Shown: positions 24,720 through 32,314, counted from the stretch's first letter. The stretch: 37,677 nucleotides of DNA from Hylemonella sp. UBA6679 (GCA_002454975.1 DKJZ01000020.1:1-37677), one strand, 5' to 3'. Notes: generated from the letters alone by a model not told the origin. Program-made: numbers and translations.

Positions 24720-25688
24720 ATGCCCCCCAGCCTGACACAAGCTTTTGGGGCCTTCGCGCCCAAGCTGCCGCTGGCCGTGGCCTTGAGCGGCGGGGCCGAT
24801 TCCACCGCACTTTTGCTGCTGTGTGCCCAGCGCTGGCCCGGCCAAGTGCTGGCCCTGCATGTCAACCATGGGTTGCAAGCGGCTGCGGCAGATTTTGAGG
24901 CGCATTGCCAAGCGTTGTGTGCTCGCCTGGGCGTACCCTTGCGCGTGGCCAAAGTGCGGGCTCACCCAGCGCCAGGCCAAAGCCCTGAAGATGCTGCGCG
25001 TCGCGCGCGTTATGAGGCTTTTGATGCGCTATGCCTTGATGGTGTTGAAGGTCTAGCTATCAAATCTGTAGCTATTGCCCAGCATGCCGACGACCAAGTA
25101 GAGACTGTCATGCTGGCCCTGAGCCGCGGTGCGGGGCTGGCTGGCCTGAGCGGCATGCCGGCGCAGTGGCTGCGTGGTGGCGTGCATTTTTACCGCCCTG
25201 TGCTGCAGGTGCCCGGCGCTGATTTACGCGCTTACCTGCACGAGGTGGGGCAAGGTTGTGTGACCGATCCCACCAACGCCAATGAGCATTACACCCGCAA
25301 CCGCATCCGCGCCCGCTTGCTCCCTGCGTGGGAGGGGGCGTTTCCTGCGTTTCGCGACACCATTGCCCGCAGCGCAGCCCATGCTGCGCAGGCCCAGGCC
25401 TTGCTCGATGAGGTGGCCGCGTCAGACCTGCTGGCCCTGCGCGTAGAAGCCGGCGTGTCTCTTGCGGGTTTGCAGGGTCTGAGTTCTGCGCGTCAGGCCA
25501 ATGTGTTGCGCCATTGGCTCAAACTAGACCACGCCTGCATCCCCAGTGCGGCCCAGCTGGCTGCTTTGATGGTTCAAATTGAGGCTTGCCGCACCCGTGG
25601 GCACCAGATTCACCTCAAAGTGGGTGAGGGGTTTGTGCAGCGCAACAAAGATGGTTTGGCTTGGTACAATCCACAGGTTTTGCTCTGA
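24720..25688 (+). CDS. tilS: tRNA(Ile)-lysidine synthase
   Basis: Modifies C34 of the CAU anticodon of tRNA-Ile to lysidine so that it reads AUA. The 322-residue protein has the N-terminal PP-loop ATPase motif LSGGADSTALL, then HVNHGL, EDAARRARYEAF, the conserved AQHADDQVET, the PTN segment and TRNRIRARLLP. It is a short form lacking much of the C-terminal domain of E. coli TilS, which is usual in this group. Between ARYEAF and AQHADDQ the protein is a few residues longer than I expect, exactly where a palindromic repeat sits in the DNA. Confidence 0.93.
   Translation: MPPSLTQAFGAFAPKLPLAVALSGGADSTALLLLCAQRWPGQVLALHVNHGLQAAAADFEAHCQALCARLGVPLRVAKVRAHPAPGQSPEDAARRARYEAFDALCLDGVEGLAIKSVAIAQHADDQVETVMLALSRGAGLAGLSGMPAQWLRGGVHFYRPVLQVPGADLRAYLHEVGQGCVTDPTNANEHYTRNRIRARLLPAWEGAFPAFRDTIARSAAHAAQAQALLDEVAASDLLALRVEAGVSLAGLQGLSSARQANVLRHWLKLDHACIPSAAQLAALMVQIEACRTRGHQIHLKVGEGFVQRNKDGLAWYNPQVLL
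25054..25074. repeat. TAGCTA-N9-TAGCTA repeat in frame within tilS
   Basis: TAGCTA at 25054-25059 and at 25069-25074 flank an A/T-rich nine-base loop. TAGCTA is itself palindromic, so the two copies are both direct and inverted. It is in frame, encoding about residues 112-119 just before the conserved AQHADDQ motif. Its base composition is strikingly more AT-rich than the surrounding gene. Confidence 0.6.
25662..25670 (+). promoter_or_regulatory. Extended -10 promoter candidate for lysC
   Basis: TGGTACAAT contains the extended -10 TGN motif and a five-of-six match to TATAAT, at the very end of tilS and 32 bp before the lysC ATG. The -35 (GCAACA around 25642) is weak, as is usual for extended -10 promoters. 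Confidence 0.5.
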
Positions 25689-25701
25689 ATTTTTTACCAA
25701 C

Positions 25702-26970
25702 ATGGCATTGATTGTTCATAAATACGGCGGCACGTCGATGGGCTCGACCGAGCGCATCCGCAATGTCGCCAAACGCGTGGCCAAGTGGGCACGTGCGGGC
25801 CACCAAATGGTTGTGGTGCCCAGCGCCATGAGTGGCGAGACTAACCGCTTGCTGGGCTTGGCCAAAGAGCTGGCCCCGGCCAAAGCCGACTCGGCCTACA
25901 GCCGCGAGCTCGACATGTTGGCCGCCACCGGCGAGCAAGCGTCGAGTGCCTTGCTGGCCATTGCCTTGCAAGCCGAGGGCATGCAGTCGGTGAGCTACGC
26001 GGGATGGCAAGTGCCCATCCGCACCAATGACGCCTACACCAAGGCCCGCATTGAGTCGATCGACGACGCCAAAGTGCGCGCTGATTTGGCCGCTGGCAAG
26101 GTCGTCATCGTCACTGGCTTTCAGGGCATGGACGACAACGGCAACATCACCACCTTGGGCCGCGGCGGCAGCGACACCTCGGCCGTGGCCGTGGCTGCCG
26201 CCATGAAAGCTGCCGAGTGCTTGATTTACACCGACGTGGATGGCGTGTACACCACCGATCCGCGGGTGGTGCCCGAGGCACGTCGCCTGCACACCGTGAG
26301 CTTTGAAGAGATGCTGGAGATGGCCTCCATGGGCTCCAAAGTGCTGCAAATCCGCTCGGTGGAATTTGCTGGCAAATACAAAGTGCCCCTGCGTGTGCTT
26401 TCGAGCTTCACGCCGTGGGACATCGACCTGAACGAAGAAGCCCAGTCGGGCACCCTGATCACCTTTGAGGAAGACGAGCAAATGGAACAAGCCATTGTGT
26501 CCGGTATCGCATTCAACCGCGACGAAGCCAAAATTTCTGTGTTGGGCGTGCCCGACAAACCCGGCATTGCCTACCAAATCTTGGGCGCCGTGGCCGATGC
26601 CAACATCGAAGTGGACATGATCATTCAGAACATTTCCAAAGACGGCAAAACCGACTTCAGCTTCACCGTCAACCGCGCCGACCACGCCAAGACCATCGAC
26701 CTGCTCAAAGACAAAGTGCTCCCCGCGCTGGGCGCACAAGAAGTGCAGGGCGACACCCGCATTGCCAAGGTGAGCATTGTGGGCATCGGCATGCGCAGCC
26801 ATGTGGGCGTGGCCAGCAAGATGTTCCGCTCGCTCAGCGAAGAAGGCATCAACATCCAGATGATTTCCACCTCGGAGATCAAGACCTCCGTGGTCATCGA
26901 CGAGAAGTACATGGAGCTGGCCGTGCGTGCCCTGCACAAAGCCTTCGATCTGGACCAAGCCAAAGCCTGA
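25702..26970 (+). CDS. lysC: Aspartate kinase, lysine-sensitive type with two ACT domains
   Basis: Phosphorylates aspartate, the first step to lysine, methionine and threonine. From ATG 25702 (MALIVHKYGGTSMGS) it is 422 residues; the frame is open further upstream, but only into tilS. The catalytic domain has KYGGTS, VPSAMSG, GRGGSDTSAVA and TDVDGVYTTDPR. The C-terminal part has two ACT regulatory domains, VLGVPDKPGIAYQILG and VSIVGIGMRSHVGVASKMF. Its length matches the alpha/beta class, in which the regulatory half is also made separately from an internal start. It is followed directly by tRNA-Ser. Confidence 0.95.
   Translation: MALIVHKYGGTSMGSTERIRNVAKRVAKWARAGHQMVVVPSAMSGETNRLLGLAKELAPAKADSAYSRELDMLAATGEQASSALLAIALQAEGMQSVSYAGWQVPIRTNDAYTKARIESIDDAKVRADLAAGKVVIVTGFQGMDDNGNITTLGRGGSDTSAVAVAAAMKAAECLIYTDVDGVYTTDPRVVPEARRLHTVSFEEMLEMASMGSKVLQIRSVEFAGKYKVPLRVLSSFTPWDIDLNEEAQSGTLITFEEDEQMEQAIVSGIAFNRDEAKISVLGVPDKPGIAYQILGAVADANIEVDMIIQNISKDGKTDFSFTVNRADHAKTIDLLKDKVLPALGAQEVQGDTRIAKVSIVGIGMRSHVGVASKMFRSLSEEGINIQMISTSEIKTSVVIDEKYMELAVRALHKAFDLDQAKA
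26482..26970 (+). other. Possible internal start for an aspartate kinase beta subunit
   Basis: An in-frame ATG at lysC codon 261 (MEQAIVSGIAFNRDEAK) is preceded by GAGGA about 10 bp upstream. In Corynebacterium and Bacillus, lysC makes a beta subunit from an internal start at the equivalent boundary, just before the ACT domains. Here the product would be 162 residues. This is inferred from position and analogy only. Confidence 0.4.
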
Positions 26971-26985
26971 AACCCTCGCGTTTCA

Positions 26986-26994
26986 TGCCATAAT
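26986..26994 (+). promoter_or_regulatory. Extended -10 promoter of tRNA-Ser
   Basis: TGCCATAAT (TGN plus CATAAT, five of six matches) lies 9 bp before the tRNA, so transcription would start very close to the mature 5' end. Confidence 0.5.
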
Positions 26995-27003
26995 TGAGCT
27001 CTA

Positions 27004-27096
27004 GGAAACGTGACCGAGTGGCCGAAGGTGCTCCCCTGCTAAGGGAGTATGGGGTGTAGAGCCTCATCGAGGGTTCGAATCCCTCCGTTTCCGCCA
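27004..27096 (+). tRNA. tRNA-Ser (anticodon GCT)
   Basis: A class II tRNA of 93 bases with an encoded CCA. The acceptor GGAAACG pairs with CGTTTCC, followed by discriminator G and CCA. The anticodon arm is CTCCC-CTGCTAA-GGGAG, with anticodon GCT at 27038-27040, reading AGC and AGU. A long variable arm and the T-loop TTCGAAT complete it. It marks the end of the housekeeping block; tRNA genes are common integration sites, but I found no second copy of its 3' end in the window. Confidence 0.97.
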
Positions 27097-27392
27097 GTGA
27101 CTTCTTTCAATATTTCAATCCTTCAAACGCCTGTTTGCAAGCTGTTGATCTGATTGAGTTTTTTCTTTTAAAGCTTTCCCCGATCTTGAAGAAAGTCACC
27201 CTTTCAAAGGGCGGTCGAACTGTTGAGACGGCTTTCTGCTCAAAACCTCTTGACTTAGCCAGTTCAAAACCTGAATTTTTACCGTACCAATTTCTTGCTG
27301 TTTTTATTGATTCTGCCCACCAGAAGATTCTTCAATTTCTTCGGTGTGGGAAGCACTACAAGCGTCGCAGTTGGTTAGATGAATTTTTATCG
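27097..27392. other. Gene-poor AT-rich stretch after tRNA-Ser
   Basis: About 300 bp, clearly more AT-rich than the DNA to its left. It holds a 96-codon open frame on the plus strand (27135-27425) that resembles nothing I know, lacks a ribosome site and overlaps the 3' end of the converging gene, so I do not call it. A small CAAAC-GCCT-GTTTG hairpin lies at 27124-27137. Confidence 0.5.
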
Positions 27393-27752
27393 TTATGGCC
27401 TCGGCAGAACAGGGTTGAGTTGTAACTTGCCACTTTTTCTGATCGCAAGCACAAAGTCTTCCCAATCCTGAGATTGCTTTACATCTGAAACCCTCCAATC
27501 CATGGATTGAAGAAGACGCTGAAGATGAGTCAAACGCGGCTCGATGGGTCCCGCAAAGAAGATTTTCCCCGCCGAGTTAGCAATGACTATGGTTGGGAAA
27601 GTCAGGATCTCAAGGTCCGCCAATGAATCAGCTTGGTCTTCAACGTCCACCCAATGCAAGTTAAAGCCTTCAGTGGATAAGTCATCAAATTCCGCCTTGA
27701 TTTTGCGGCAGATTGCGCACCAAGCTGCGCACAAGCAATAAACGTCCAGCAT
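27393..27752 (-). CDS. Thioredoxin-like protein with CxxC site
   Basis: A 119-residue cytoplasmic thioredoxin-fold protein. From ATG 27750-27752 it begins MLDVYCLCAAWCAICRKIK, with redox motif WCAIC (Cys12, Cys15) in place of the classic WCGPC. It continues with HWVDVEDQADSLADLEIL and the cis-Pro loop FPTIVI. GGAAAGG lies about 10 bp upstream of this start; a longer frame to 27872 adds residues with no resemblance to the fold. It is downstream of the MocR-type regulator on the same strand, about 170 bp away, so the two may be co-transcribed. The electron partner is unknown. Confidence 0.85.
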   Translation of the reverse strand: MLDVYCLCAAWCAICRKIKAEFDDLSTEGFNLHWVDVEDQADSLADLEILTFPTIVIANSAGKIFFAGPIEPRLTHLQRLLQSMDWRVSDVKQSQDWEDFVLAIRKSGKLQLNPVLPRP

Positions 27753-27918
27753 GGATGGTGGCCTTTCCAAATGAGCAGCGGTTGACCAGAGCCCAGAAAG
27801 CATTCCCGATGGATGTGGATGACTTTCATTGGCGCATGTAAAGGGTTGTCCAATGTGCGCCACTTGGCCCATACGCGCCAGACTCAGTTGGCGATCAAAC
27901 GACCCAACCAGTTGCTGA

Positions 27919-29346
27919 TCAATCTCGTCGTATTGACTTTGCCAAAGCGTGTACCAGTCTTCCCAGTGCCTTGAGCGCTGGCCCGAGTTGCCCCGCCAAG
28001 GGGTGTCCGAAATTGAGTCGAATGAAGTGGCTGAATCGCTGGTCCGCAGAGAACAATTGTCCTGGAGCGATGCTGATGTTTTGAGATAAGGCCAGGCGCT
28101 GAAGCTCTAGGGCATTCAAACCAGGCGGTAACTCCACCCACAAAAAGTAGCCGCCCTCGGGCTGTGTAACCCGAACGCCTGCCGGAAAATGCTTGGCAAT
28201 GACTTGAAGCGCCACGTCACGCTGCGCGCTGAGCGTCTCGCGCAACAAGCGCAGGTGCTTGTCGTAACCACCTTCCTGCAGGTAACTCAGGATGCCCAAT
28301 TGCACGGGTACCGAGACAGATAAGGTGCTTGAAAGTTTGAGCCGCTCCACGGTGCGCGCATAACGGCCTGCAGCCGTCCATCCCAACCGATACCCGGGTG
28401 CCAGATTCTTGGAAAACGAGCTGCAGTGCAACACCCAGCCGTCCTTGTCAAAGCTTTTGGCCGGTGGCGGCCTCCGCACGCCAAAGTACAACTCACCATA
28501 CACATCGTCCTCGATCAACGGGATACCCTTTTGCGAAAGTAAGTGGACCAGTTTGCGCTTGTTCTCCAAGGGCATGAGTGCACCTAAAGGGTTCTGGAAG
28601 TTGGGCATGAACCAGCAGGCCTTTACGCGCTCGCGTTTGAGCACGGCTTCTAGCGAGTCAAGTTGAATGCCATCGCGGGGGTGGGTAGCGACCTCCACCG
28701 CCCTCAGCTTCAAACGTTCAAGCGCCTGCAGACAGCCATAAAAGGCTGGGGACTCGATGGCCACGGCATCACCTGCTTGGGTGACGGCTTGCAGGCACAA
28801 GTTCAGCGCTTCCATTGCACCGCTGGTGATCACAATTTCCTCTGAGCTGGCGGCGACCCCGTTGCCCATGTAGCGCACCGCAATTTGGCGGCGTAACTCC
28901 GCGTTCCCCGGTGCTAGGTCTTCCAGCAATTGGGCTGGTGACATTTCTCGAAGAGCGGCGCCCATGCTGCGTCCAAGTCGGGCAACTGGAAACAAATGTG
29001 GGTTGGGAAAAGCGGATCCGAGAGGCACCACATCGAGCCCGTGCCCCGCGCCCAAGACTTCCAACACCAAGTCGTTGACGACCACCTCCCGTGGCTCTGG
29101 GGCAGGTTTGGCGGCCTGTGGTTCGTTGCGCAAGGCGGGCCGACTCTTCACGAAGTAGCCCGAGCGTGGTCGTGCCTCGACCAGTCCTCGCGCCTCCAGC
29201 AGGTAATAGGCCTCAAACACCGTTGACGGGCTCAAGTGCCGGGCGGTAATGGTCTGGCGCACGGAGGGCAGCCTCTCGCCGGGCTGAATGGTCCCTGAAG
29301 CGATCAGGGCCTCAATGTCCTCGGCCAGTAATTCGTATTTTTTCAT
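27919..29346 (-). CDS. MocR-type (GntR family) PLP-dependent transcriptional regulator
   Basis: A 475-residue fusion of a GntR winged helix (residues 1-70; ERLPSVRQTITARHLSPSTV, EARGLVEARPRSGYFV) with a class I aminotransferase-like domain. The PLP site is intact: Asn252 (PNFQNPLG), Asp280/Asp281 (IEDDVYGEL), the Schiff-base Lys313 in SSFSKNLAPGYRLGW, and Arg320. MocR regulators bind PLP or an amine-derived aldimine and usually control divergent or neighbouring genes. Here the neighbours are cytochrome genes and cydAB, unlike the vitamin B6, GABA or taurine genes of characterised members. The first 45 codons are duplicated beyond cydB. No ribosome site is evident. Confidence 0.92.
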   Translation of the reverse strand: MKKYELLAEDIEALIASGTIQPGERLPSVRQTITARHLSPSTVFEAYYLLEARGLVEARPRSGYFVKSRPALRNEPQAAKPAPEPREVVVNDLVLEVLGAGHGLDVVPLGSAFPNPHLFPVARLGRSMGAALREMSPAQLLEDLAPGNAELRRQIAVRYMGNGVAASSEEIVITSGAMEALNLCLQAVTQAGDAVAIESPAFYGCLQALERLKLRAVEVATHPRDGIQLDSLEAVLKRERVKACWFMPNFQNPLGALMPLENKRKLVHLLSQKGIPLIEDDVYGELYFGVRRPPPAKSFDKDGWVLHCSSFSKNLAPGYRLGWTAAGRYARTVERLKLSSTLSVSVPVQLGILSYLQEGGYDKHLRLLRETLSAQRDVALQVIAKHFPAGVRVTQPEGGYFLWVELPPGLNALELQRLALSQNISIAPGQLFSADQRFSHFIRLNFGHPLAGQLGPALKALGRLVHALAKSIRRD

Positions 29347-29636
29347 ATGAAGGGTAGGTCAGAGATTTAATCAAACTGATACGGTATTTTAAAGATTAAC
29401 TGAGTCTGGTGGTATCAGATGTTGTTCGCGACACTGCTCTAAACCGTTCACTAGTCCACCAAACATGAGTCCAACTGCATCGTCATCTGTATCGCGCCGT
29501 CTTGCATGGTGGCTGCTTTTTTGTGGCCTTTACCAAGGCACAGTCTTGGCTGCTGAACCACCTGAGTCCATGGGGCAACGGATGCAGGCATGCGCCACTT
29601 GCCATGATCCAGAAGGGCGCGCGACGAACAGCGCGT
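29211..29636. repeat. Left copy of a ~430-bp duplication flanking cydAB
   Basis: This segment contains the first 45 codons of mocR, the divergent intergenic region and the first ~57 codons of a cytochrome c gene. It matches 32148-32575. By hand alignment there are 2 differences in about 137 bp of mocR sequence (both synonymous), about 8 in the 91 bp before the cytochrome start, and about 7 in the first 141 bp of the cytochrome gene. The roughly 27 bp next to the mocR start are clearly more diverged. Confidence 0.93.
29376..29418. promoter_or_regulatory. Candidate MocR operator, left copy
   Basis: CTGATAC (29376-29382) and GTATCAG (29412-29418) are perfect 7-bp inverted repeats 29 bp apart, so their centres are 36 bp apart. 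Between them on the minus strand lies TAAAAT (29386-29391), a plausible mocR -10, so binding here would control mocR itself and the rightward promoter. The element is conserved in the right copy although the flank next to mocR is not. Confidence 0.55.
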
Positions 29637-29638
29637 GA
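29465..29638 (+). pseudogene. Truncated cytochrome c gene (57 codons)
   Basis: An open frame that starts like the intact cytochrome at 32404 (MSPTAS, then RRLAWWLLF) and keeps the signal peptide through VLAAEPP and the first heme motif CATCH. After DPEGRATNSA it meets TGA, at the point where similarity to the intact gene ends. It is the stump of a duplicated gene, 71 bp upstream of cydA. The start, signal peptide and heme site are uninterrupted, so a small heme peptide could in principle still be made. Confidence 0.85.
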
Positions 29639-29709
29639 TCAGTCAAGGCAGCAAAGCACCGACCATCAGCCAGAAACGCGACAGCGCCTGACCCTCAAAG
29701 AAAGCCACA

Positions 29710-31074
29710 ATGGACATCGACGCACTCATCCTCTCTCGCATCCAGTTTGCCGCGAACATCAGCTTTCACATCCTGTTCCCCACCATCACCATCGCGCTGT
29801 GCTGGTTCTTGCTGTTCTTCCGTTTGCGCTTTGCCCGCAGCCGGGATGTGGCCTGGGAAGAGGCCTACTATTTTTGGACCAAGGTGTTTGCGCTCACCTT
29901 TGCGTTGGGCGTGGTTTCGGGCATTGTGATGAGTTTCCAGTTCGGCACCAATTGGCCGGGTTTCATGGAGCGCACGGGCAATATTTCAGGGCCGCTGCTG
30001 GGCTATGAGGTGCTGACGGCGTTTTTCCTGGAGGCCAGCTTTCTGGGCATCATGCTCTTTGGTCGCGGCAGGGTAAGCGAGCGGGTGCACTTGATTGCCA
30101 CTTTTTTGGTCGCGTTTGGCACCACCATGTCGGCCTTCTGGATTTTGAGCCTGAACTCCTGGATGCACACCCCGGCAGGTTTCGAAATCGTCAACGGCCA
30201 ATTCATCCCCACCGATTGGCTGGCGGTGGTTTTTAACCCCTCCTTTCCTTACCGGTTTGCCCACAAGTTGCTCGCCTCGGCACTGACCGCTTCGTTCTTG
30301 ATCGCTGGTCTGTGCGCTTGGCAATTGCTCAAAGGCAGCGCCACAAGCGGCACCCACAAAGCCATGCGTGCGGCCATCTTCACTGCTGCTTGCGTGATTC
30401 CGTTGCAGTTCCTGGTGGGCGACATGCACGGCCTTAACACCCTGGAGCACCAACCGGCCAAAGTTGCTGCCATGGAGGGCATTTGGGAGACCGAGCGCGG
30501 TGCTCCACTGACGCTTTTTGGTATTCCCGACCAAGAAGCACGCACCACCCACTTCGCGGTGAAGATCCCAAAAATGGCCAGCCTGATCCTGACCCACGAG
30601 CTGGACGGCGAAGTCAAGGGCATCAACGAATTTGAAGGTGTGCATCCTCCCGTGGCACCGGTGTTTTATGCCTTTCGGGTGATGGTGGGTATGGGTTCGC
30701 TGATGTTGTTAGTCGCCGGTTTCACCGCCTGGCGCTTGTGGCGTCAGCGCAGGCAGCCAGAAGTGACACTGCCCAAGCCCCTGCTGTGGGTGCTCTCGGG
30801 CATGGCGTTCTCCGGCTGGGTCGCCACGCTGGCGGGCTGGTACGTGACCGAGATCGGTCGCCAGCCCTTCCTGGTGTATGGCTTGATGCGCACCAGCGAA
30901 GCCGCCACCACCTTGCCGCCGCCCTACATTGCGCTCACCTTGACGGCTTACCTGGTGGTTTATGGCTTGCTGTTGGTGACTTATGTTGGCGTGTTGAAGT
31001 ACATGGCCGAGCACCCCAAGGAACACAGACAGGATGCGCCGACGGGTGCCCTGTTGGGCAAAGCGGGGGTTTGA
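29710..31074 (+). CDS. cydA: Cytochrome bd-type quinol oxidase subunit I, CIO-like short Q-loop
   Basis: The heme-bearing subunit of a quinol:O2 oxidoreductase in the inner membrane; it couples quinol oxidation to oxygen reduction without pumping protons. The protein is 454 residues against about 520 in E. coli. Ligands and key residues are present: His20, His185 (YRFAHKLLAS), Met325 (FRVMVG), Glu100 and Glu108 (GYEVLTAFFLEASFLG), and Lys251 and Glu256 (AKVAAMEG). The Q-loop is short and GRQPF stands for the GRQPW/GREPW motif, as in cyanide-insensitive (CIO) oxidases. About nine membrane helices are expected. It lies between two copies of a duplicated segment, and cydB follows after 39 bp. 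Confidence 0.95.
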   Translation: MDIDALILSRIQFAANISFHILFPTITIALCWFLLFFRLRFARSRDVAWEEAYYFWTKVFALTFALGVVSGIVMSFQFGTNWPGFMERTGNISGPLLGYEVLTAFFLEASFLGIMLFGRGRVSERVHLIATFLVAFGTTMSAFWILSLNSWMHTPAGFEIVNGQFIPTDWLAVVFNPSFPYRFAHKLLASALTASFLIAGLCAWQLLKGSATSGTHKAMRAAIFTAACVIPLQFLVGDMHGLNTLEHQPAKVAAMEGIWETERGAPLTLFGIPDQEARTTHFAVKIPKMASLILTHELDGEVKGINEFEGVHPPVAPVFYAFRVMVGMGSLMLLVAGFTAWRLWRQRRQPEVTLPKPLLWVLSGMAFSGWVATLAGWYVTEIGRQPFLVYGLMRTSEAATTLPPPYIALTLTAYLVVYGLLLVTYVGVLKYMAEHPKEHRQDAPTGALLGKAGV

Positions 31075-31113
31075 TGAAGCTTGTCTTTGTGAATCTGATA
31101 CTGAAAGGCGACC

Positions 31114-32112
31114 ATGACCTGGGCTGAATTCATACCACTGTTTTTCTTGGTCGTGATGGGGCTGTCCCTGCTGGCTTATGTGATTTTGGATGGTTACGAC
31201 CTGGGCGTTGGCTTGCTGCTCTTGCAAGCGACCGACGCCGAGAAGGACACCATGATCGCGAGCATCGGACCGTTTTGGGACGCAAACGAAACCTGGCTGG
31301 TGTTGGGCGTGGGGGTGTTGTTGATCGCCTTTCCGATGGCCCATGGCGTGGTGCTCCAAGCGTTGTACCTGCCCGTGGCGGTGATGCTGATCGGGTTGAT
31401 TCTGCGCGGTGTGGCGTTCGACTTCCGGGTCAAAGCACCGCTGCGCTACAAGCTATTCTGGAACCGCGCGTTTTTTGCCGGTTCGCTCATGGCCAGTGCG
31501 TCGCAAGGTTGGATGCTGGGCAGCTACATCACCGGTTTTGCCAATGGGCCCTTGGGCTGGGCATTTAGCCTGGGCATCGCCATCACCTTGCCCGCCGCTT
31601 ATGTGTTGCTGGGTTCGGGCTGGTTGATCATGAAAACCGAAGGCGATCTGCAGCAAAAAACGGTGCGCTGGGCGCGGCTTGTGCTGTGGCCCATGGCGGC
31701 TGCCTTGCTGGCCATCTCGGCGGCCACGCCCTTGGTGAAAACGGGCGTGTTGGAGAAATGGTTCGGTATGCCCCAGGTGTTTGCCTTGCTGCCAGTGCCC
31801 CTCATGTGCGCCTTGGCTCTTTTTACCATGCGTTGGGTACTCACACGGCCAAATCTGGTCAATGCGGGCTACGGCTGGCTGGTGTTTGCCAATACCGTGC
31901 TGATTTTTGTGCTGGCCTTCTTCGGCTTGGCCTACAGCATCTTCCCCGACATCGTGATTGGACGCATGACAGTGTGGGAAGCTGCCATAAGCACCGCGTC
32001 GCTGAATGTGATTTTTTTCGGCGTTGCGATCACGCTGCCGGTGATCATCGGTTACACGGTATTCATGTACCGCGTGTTTTGGGGCAAAGCGACCGCGCTG
32101 AAGTACGGCTGA
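31114..32112 (+). CDS. cydB: Cytochrome bd-type quinol oxidase subunit II
   Basis: The membrane partner of CydA, 332 residues and about eight or nine hydrophobic helices. It shows the N-terminal YVILDGYDLGVG signature, GPFWDANETWLV, and the late ITLPVIIGYT segment. AAAGG lies about 7 bp before the ATG. Only 35 bp separate its stop from the right copy of the duplication, and that gap holds no CydX-like small membrane protein. The assembly transporter genes cydDC are also not in the window. Confidence 0.95.
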   Translation: MTWAEFIPLFFLVVMGLSLLAYVILDGYDLGVGLLLLQATDAEKDTMIASIGPFWDANETWLVLGVGVLLIAFPMAHGVVLQALYLPVAVMLIGLILRGVAFDFRVKAPLRYKLFWNRAFFAGSLMASASQGWMLGSYITGFANGPLGWAFSLGIAITLPAAYVLLGSGWLIMKTEGDLQQKTVRWARLVLWPMAAALLAISAATPLVKTGVLEKWFGMPQVFALLPVPLMCALALFTMRWVLTRPNLVNAGYGWLVFANTVLIFVLAFFGLAYSIFPDIVIGRMTVWEAAISTASLNVIFFGVAITLPVIIGYTVFMYRVFWGKATALKYG

Positions 32113-32148
32113 ACAGAATATGCAGAGAACGCCAAATCGGTAAAGACC

Positions 32149-32283
32149 CTCAAACACCGTTGACGGGCTCAAGTGCCGGGCGGTAATGGTCTGGCGCACG
32201 GAGGGCAGCCTCTCGCCGGGCTGAATGGTCCCTGAAGCGATCAGGGCCTCAATGTCCTCGGCAAGTAATTCGTACTTTTTCAT
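32149..32283 (-). pseudogene. Truncated mocR fragment (first 45 codons)
   Basis: Translated leftward from ATG 32281-32283, it is identical in protein sequence to residues 1-45 of the intact regulator (MKKYELLAEDIEALI to STVFE). It then runs into unrelated DNA antisense to cydB. The winged-helix wing and the whole PLP domain are missing. The equivalent of the mocR -10 is TAAAAC here instead of TAAAAT, which fits loss of function. Confidence 0.88.
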
Positions 32284-32314
32284 AGGACAGGGTGGGGTCA
32301 GTAGTCCGGAAAAA

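Noticed and set aside
27135..27425. 96-codon plus-strand open frame after tRNA-Ser
   Set aside because: No ribosome site, no recognisable domain, and it overlaps the end of the thioredoxin-like gene; it could be a remnant but there is nothing to support a call.
29360..29376. FNR-like site (ATCAA half) between mocR and the cytochrome stump
   Set aside because: Only one half matches TTGAT-N4-ATCAA and it is absent from the right copy.
29502..30008. 168-codon plus-strand frame across the cytochrome stump and cydA start
   Set aside because: It is out of frame with both the cytochrome and cydA and overlaps the well-supported cydA N terminus.
31453..32148. Continuation of the mocR stump frame for 230 codons antisense to cydB
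   Set aside because: The frame stays open only because of cydB codon bias. The protein after residue 45 is unrelated to regulators, so I treat the piece as a stump and not a fusion gene.
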